Source: CAZFAT01 sp964517075 (lineage in GTDB: Bacteria; Acidobacteriota; Vicinamibacteria; Vicinamibacterales; SCN-69-37). Taken from it: DNA of 16,749 bases. The stretch spans positions 1 through 16,749 of the forward strand of contig CAZFAT010000253.1 in the NCBI GenBank assembly GCA_964517075.1, given 5' to 3'. The notes beneath the pieces were generated by a model. That model ran no database searches, was not told where the DNA came from, and worked only from the letters and a program-made list of their open reading frames with translations. Of this stretch, positions 13,235 to 16,749 are shown in pieces; position 1 is the stretch's first letter; each line of letters starts with the position of its first letter. The position numbers and the translations under genes are program-made.

Positions 13235-14973
13235 GCCGGCGTCTCCACGGGGAGTCGGACGTCGGCGACGGTCAGTTCCGTGACCTTCTCGCCCCGGAAT
13301 TCGCTCTCGTCGAGCGAGTAGGCCAGCTCGAGGCCCATCCGGTTCGACGTGAGGTACTCGAGCCGGTCCGATGCGCGCCACGCGATGGCGCGGAACGATC
13401 GACCGTTCTGTCGGAACAGCAGCGACAGATGGCGATCCTTCACTGTGCGGGGGGGCGTGACGAGGTCCACCGGCGCCGCACGAAAGACCGGCTTCGGATT
13501 CGCGGCGCCGAAGGGACCGAGCCGGCCGAGGGCGCGCACGACGTCGCCCGAGATTTCAGACAGGCCGAGTGGCGCGTCGATCCGCAGCCGCGGCACCAGA
13601 TCGTCGGGGCCGAGCTTCTCGTTCGCACACGCGGTCAGGCGCCGCCGCAGCTCGTCCAGCCGGCTGGCCTCGAGCGTGACGCCCGCCGCGAGCCGGTGGC
13701 CGCCAAAGCGCAGGAAGACATCCGCGCAGTCCTCGAGGGCCGCGAGCAGGTCGAAGCCGGGAATGCTGCGCGCCGATCCCTGCGCGATGCCGTTCTCGAG
13801 CGAAAGCACGAGCGCCGGCCGGTGGTACAGCTCGACCAGTTTCGACGCCACGATCCCCACGACACCGCGGTGCCAGTCCTGGCCGGCGACAATCAGCAGA
13901 TTCTGCGCGCCGATGTGCGGGTCGCCGTCGATGACATGGCGCGCCTCGGCCAGCACGGCGGCCTCGCGTTCCTGCCGCCGGGTGTTCTCCTCCGACAGGC
14001 GCCGCGCCAGGGCTCGGGCGTTCGCGCGCACTGCGTCGTCCGTGCCGCGCATCAGCAGCAGATTGAGCGCGAGATCCGGCGAGCTCATGCGGCCGGCCGC
14101 GTTCAGCCGCGGCGCCAGCACGAAGCCCACGTGGAACGCGTCGAGCGGGCGGCCGAGCAGGCCGCTTTCAGCGAGGAGCGCCTCGAGGCCGGCGGCGTGG
14201 CGGCCCGACGACAGCGCCTGCAGGCCGCAGTGCGCGATGATGCGGTTCTCGCCCACGAGGGGGACGACGTCGGCAAGCGTGCCGATCGCCGCGATCTTCA
14301 CGAAGGCCGCCAGGTCGGTGCTGCCCCGCCCGCTGGCGGCCAGCAGGCCCTGCACGACTTTCAGCGCGACGCCCGCGCCGGCGAGCATCTTGTCCGGGTA
14401 GGGACAGTCCGCGCGCTTCGGGTTGATCACCGCGAACGCGGGCGGCAGCGTGTCGGCGCTGTCGGGTTCGTGATGGTCGGTGATGATCAGATCGACGCCG
14501 AGCTCGCGCGCGCGGATCGCCGCGGCCGAGGCGCGGATGCCGCAGTCGACGGAGATGATGAGGCCGGCGCCCTCCGCCTGCAGGCGTTCGATCGTCGCCG
14601 GCTGGAGGCCGTACCCGTCCGTGAAGCGATCGGGGACGAAGTGATGGACGTCGCCGCCGACGAGCTCGATGGCGCGCCGCAGCAGCACCGTGGCCGTCAC
14701 GCCATCGACGTCATAGTCACCGTGCACGGCGATCCGCTCGCGGCGGGCGACCGCGGCCAGCACCCGATCGACCGCCTCGCGCATGCCGGCCAGCAGGAAG
14801 GGATCGTGGAGCTGGCCGAGCTCCGGCGCCAGGAAGCGGCGCGCCGCGTCCACGTCGGAGAATCCCCGCTGCCACAGGAGGCGCGCGATGACCGGCGGGA
14901 CCGCGAGCGCCGCCGCCATGTCCCGGACGGCAGCCGCGTCGGCGGCGACCTGTTCCCAGACACGCCGCCGCAT
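13231..14973 (-). CDS. recJ: RecJ, single-stranded-DNA 5'-3' exonuclease
   Basis: This is a 580-residue DHH-family nuclease (E. coli RecJ has 577). Metal-binding motifs are in order: VHGDYDVDG (84-92 region, Asp86, Asp88 and Asp90), VDCG (Asp143), the name-giving DHH (166-168) and IGTLADVVPL further on. The DHHA1 segment has FGGHRLAAG, and the OB-like C-terminus is present. RecJ degrades 5' ends in RecF-pathway recombination and mismatch repair and is stimulated by SSB, which is also encoded in this window. The ATG at 14973 shares one base with the accA stop (TGATG); a TTG at 14976 is in frame just before it. The stop overlaps the lptC/A start by 4 nt. Confidence 0.97.
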   Translation of the reverse strand: MRRRVWEQVAADAAAVRDMAAALAVPPVIARLLWQRGFSDVDAARRFLAPELGQLHDPFLLAGMREAVDRVLAAVARRERIAVHGDYDVDGVTATVLLRRAIELVGGDVHHFVPDRFTDGYGLQPATIERLQAEGAGLIISVDCGIRASAAAIRARELGVDLIITDHHEPDSADTLPPAFAVINPKRADCPYPDKMLAGAGVALKVVQGLLAASGRGSTDLAAFVKIAAIGTLADVVPLVGENRIIAHCGLQALSSGRHAAGLEALLAESGLLGRPLDAFHVGFVLAPRLNAAGRMSSPDLALNLLLMRGTDDAVRANARALARRLSEENTRRQEREAAVLAEARHVIDGDPHIGAQNLLIVAGQDWHRGVVGIVASKLVELYHRPALVLSLENGIAQGSARSIPGFDLLAALEDCADVFLRFGGHRLAAGVTLEASRLDELRRRLTACANEKLGPDDLVPRLRIDAPLGLSEISGDVVRALGRLGPFGAANPKPVFRAAPVDLVTPPRTVKDRHLSLLFRQNGRSFRAIAWRASDRLEYLTSNRMGLELAYSLDESEFRGEKVTELTVADVRLPVETPA

Positions 14974-15986
14974 CAACTCGCCTGTTCCGGCAAGCCGGTC
15001 GCGCCGGACGTGGAGGCGTCGGGGCTGTCATCCACGAACGACTGGCCCAGCCGGCCCATGTTGCGGAACTTGTCGTAGCGCGCCCTCAGGCGGTCGGCGG
15101 GGACCATCGCCTGCAGCTCGGCCAGGTGGCGCGACACCGCCTCGTCCACGAGGCCGGACGCCTGGTCGTAGTCGACGTGGGAGCCGCCCACGGGTTCCTT
15201 GATGATCTCGTCGACGATCGCCAGCGCCAGCAGGTCCGGGGCCGTCATCTTGAGGGCCGCCGCCGCCTCCGCCTTCCGCTTGGCATCGCGCCACAGGATC
15301 GCGGCGCAGCCCTCCGGGGGGATCACGCTGTACACGCTGAACTCCTGCATGAGCACGCGATCGCCGATGGCGATGCCGAGGGCGCCGCCGCTGCCGCCCT
15401 CCCCGCAAATCACCACGACAATCGGCGCCTCGAGCATGGCCATCTCGCGCAGGTTCAGCGCGATGGCCTCGGCGACCCCCCGTTCCTCCGACTCGATGCC
15501 GGGGTAGGCCGCCGGCGTGTCCACGAAGACGATGATGGGCAGTCGGAATTTCTCGGCCATGCGCATGATGCGGAGCGCTTTGCGATAGCCCTCCGGCCGC
15601 GCGTAGCCGAAATTCCGATAAATTTTTTGCGTGGTGTCGCGCCCCTTCTGATGGCCGACGACGGCCACCGGTGCGCCGTGATAGAAGCCGAGCCCGGTGA
15701 CGATGGCGTGATCGTCGGCGAAGCGCCGGTCGCCGTGCAGCTCGACGAAATCGGTGAAGAGGCGCTCGACATAGTCGAGGGTGCACGGCCGGTTGGGATG
15801 CCGCGCCACTTGCACCCGCTGCCACGGGTCGAGCGACGCGTAGATCTCGCCGCGCAGCGCGGTGACCCTGGCCTCGACCCTCGCGATCGCGGCCTGCCGC
15901 TCTGGCGTCTCGGGCGTGAGGCTCAGCGCCTCCAGCTCCTTCAACAGCGGCGCGACCGGTTCTTCGAAATCGAGGATGTCAGCCAT
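14973..15986 (-). CDS. accA: AccA, acetyl-CoA carboxylase carboxyltransferase subunit alpha
   Basis: This is a 337-residue subunit (E. coli AccA has 319). With AccD it transfers CO2 from carboxybiotin to acetyl-CoA, making malonyl-CoA for fatty acid synthesis. Diagnostic stretches are the N-terminal MADILDFEEPVAPLLKELEAL, WQRVQVARHPNRP (about 55-67), FVELHGDRRFADD, GHQKGRDTTQKIYRNFG, FVDTPAAYPGIESEERG, ICGEGGSGGALGI (the acyl-CoA-binding Gly-rich loop, about 194-206) and SVIPPEGCAAILW. The C-terminal ~15 residues are a Ser/Ala-rich extension. The ATG at 15986 gives the standard AccA start, but the mRNA just before it reads GATCCTCC, which is not a Shine-Dalgarno. dnaE lies upstream, an order also seen in E. 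coli (dnaE-accA). Confidence 0.98.
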   Translation of the reverse strand: MADILDFEEPVAPLLKELEALSLTPETPERQAAIARVEARVTALRGEIYASLDPWQRVQVARHPNRPCTLDYVERLFTDFVELHGDRRFADDHAIVTGLGFYHGAPVAVVGHQKGRDTTQKIYRNFGYARPEGYRKALRIMRMAEKFRLPIIVFVDTPAAYPGIESEERGVAEAIALNLREMAMLEAPIVVVICGEGGSGGALGIAIGDRVLMQEFSVYSVIPPEGCAAILWRDAKRKAEAAAALKMTAPDLLALAIVDEIIKEPVGGSHVDYDQASGLVDEAVSRHLAELQAMVPADRLRARYDKFRNMGRLGQSFVDDSPDASTSGATGLPEQAS

Positions 15987-16012
15987 GGAGGATCATCGAC
16001 GCCGGCTGGTTG

Positions 16013-16115
16013 TCGGTCTTCGGTGCTCGGTTGTCGGGTCTGACAGCATGGCGACGTGGCCCGATGGCGAGAACCGAAAACCCAGCCCGGAAAACCGAAA
16101 ACCGAAAACCGAACA
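16013..16115. repeat. Heptad-repeat inverted array between dnaE and accA
   Basis: The left array is four 7-nt units in perfect register: tcggtct, tcggtgc, tcggttg and tcgggtc (16013-16040). After a 33-nt spacer, the right array runs in register from 16074: ccgaaaa, cccagcc, cggaaaa, ccgaaaa, ccgaaaa and ccgaaca (to 16115); gcgagaa at 16067 may be a further decayed unit. The two arrays are inverse complements, so a long imperfect hairpin is possible. The island fills most of the 138-bp dnaE-accA gap. It belongs to the same family as 7361-7457. I see no promoter for accA in the gap. Confidence 0.75.
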
Positions 16116-16124
16116 CTGCTGCAC

Positions 16125-16749
16125 TCACTTCAACACCACTGTCCCCGCGCCACACAGCGCTTCCACTTCGCGCACGAGCTGATCGCTCGGCTTGATGCGC
16201 CGGGCGGTGGCGGTGCGTACGCGCAGGCGGGCCGAGCCGTTCACCTCCACCAGAAATGACACGCGCCGATCGCCGTGATGTCGATCGAGGACGTCGGCCA
16301 ACGCGCGCATCGCCGGCGGCGTCAGTCCCTTCCCCGTCAGCCGGATCTCCATCTCCCGCACGACCCGATGGCGCACGACGTCGAGCGGCGTGAGCTCGGT
16401 CACCACCAGGCGGCTGGACTCCTCATCGCGCTCGTACTTGCCGCGCGCGAGGACCATGGCGTCGGTCACCACGAGATGGCCGCAGCGGCTGAACGCCTCG
16501 GGGAACACGACGGCATCGACCTTGGCGGCTTCGTCCTCCAGGGAAAAGGCCGCCATGCGGTCGCCCCGCTTGGTCTTGAGCGGCCGCAGCGCGGTGATGA
16601 TCCCGGCCATGGTGCAGTCGGCGTCCGACTGCGTCAACTCGTGCAGGCGCCGCGCCCCGGCGGCGGCAATCGCGGCCGCGTAGCGCTGCAGCGGATGTCC
16701 GCTCATGTAGAGTCCGAGCGCCTCCTTCTCGGCGCCGAGCGCCTCCGTC
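16125..16749 (-). CDS. dnaE: DnaE, DNA polymerase III alpha subunit (C-terminal part)
   Basis: These are the last 207 codons of a minus-strand gene entering from the right edge. It begins with EKEALGLYMSGHPL, a very conserved block near the C-terminal end of bacterial DnaE. An OB-fold domain follows, with AGIITALRPLKTKRGDRMAAFSLED and VDAVVFPEAF, which in DnaE binds single-stranded DNA near the active site. The remaining ~100 residues (with VSFLVEVNGSARLRVRTA) match the C-terminal region that contacts tau and clamp elements. The polymerase and PHP domains lie outside the window. The frame stays open to the right edge, so the in-frame ATG at 16706 is internal and not a start. The E. coli arrangement dnaE-accA is kept, but with a repeat-filled 138-bp gap. 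Confidence 0.95.
   Translation of the reverse strand, partial: TEALGAEKEALGLYMSGHPLQRYAAAIAAAGARRLHELTQSDADCTMAGIITALRPLKTKRGDRMAAFSLEDEAAKVDAVVFPEAFSRCGHLVVTDAMVLARGKYERDEESSRLVVTELTPLDVVRHRVVREMEIRLTGKGLTPPAMRALADVLDRHHGDRRVSFLVEVNGSARLRVRTATARRIKPSDQLVREVEALCGAGTVVLK

Noticed and set aside
13177..15078. 633-codon open frame on the plus strand opposite recJ
   Set aside because: It is an antisense shadow of recJ and the ends of its neighbours. Its composition is Arg/Ala/Gly/His-rich with no recognisable motif, whereas the minus strand encodes unmistakable RecJ motifs. Long antisense frames are common at this GC content.
15618..15630. AT-rich patch inside accA (aaattttttgc) as a promoter or slippage site
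   Set aside because: It lies in the highly conserved KIYRNFG codons, and the frame is intact on both sides.
15126..16043. 305-codon plus-strand frame opposite accA
   Set aside because: It is antisense to AccA, with no motif, and it continues into the repeat island.
16013..16115. tRNA or structured riboswitch upstream of accA
   Set aside because: The pairing comes from simple heptad arrays. There is no cloverleaf, T-loop or known riboswitch core.
16704..16706. ATG at 16706 as the start of a small OB-fold protein
   Set aside because: The frame remains open upstream and encodes EKEALGLY in front of MSGHPL, the conserved DnaE block, so the gene continues beyond the right edge.

Overview
The window is a GC-rich, gene-dense bacterial chromosome segment, almost entirely conserved core genes. 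A complete Tol-Pal system together with LPS-transport (Lpt) genes means a Gram-negative, double-membraned cell. The gene content, the very large LptC/LptA-type protein, the TonB-type short TolA and the sequence style fit an Acidobacteriota relative (Vicinamibacteria-like). That placement is inference from familiarity and was not computed. I see no phage, IS element, CRISPR, tRNA, rRNA or defence island.

Layout. (1) Left end, minus strand: the first 46 codons of miaB run off the edge, and recN lies upstream of it with an 11-bp overlap. (2) From a divergent, overlapping promoter region at about 1842-1884, the plus strand carries tolQ-tolR-tolA-tolB-pal-cpoB, tightly packed, followed by ssb with its own ribosome binding site. 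(3) ssb meets a convergent minus-strand block across an unusual heptad-repeat palindrome (7361-7457). Read in its own direction (right to left), the minus block is dnaE (3' end only) - second heptad-repeat island - accA - recJ - lptC/A fusion - lptB - rpoN - rapZ - a mannose-6-phosphate-isomerase-like cupin. The accA/recJ, recJ/lptCA and lptCA/lptB junctions are 1- or 4-nt stop/start overlaps, so these genes are probably co-transcribed and translationally coupled.

How the genes work together. TolQ-TolR form the proton-driven motor, TolA transmits force through the periplasm, and TolB, Pal and CpoB couple the outer membrane to peptidoglycan during constriction. LptB is the ATPase and the 721-residue LptC/A protein a likely periplasmic conduit for LPS export. 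AccA feeds malonyl-CoA into the fatty acids of the same envelope. RecN, RecJ, SSB and DnaE handle DNA repair and replication. RpoN (sigma-54) and RapZ are the remnant of the lptA-lptB-rpoN-hpf-ptsN-hprK-rapZ neighbourhood known from Proteobacteria; hpf, ptsN and hprK are missing here.

The least expected items are two intergenic islands built from inverted arrays of a degenerate 7-nt unit (TCGGTNN ... CCGANAA), the single-polypeptide LptC/A bridge, and the interlocking recN/tolQ promoters. I found no convincing evidence of a wholly new multi-gene system. No stretch longer than about 140 bp lacks a gene.
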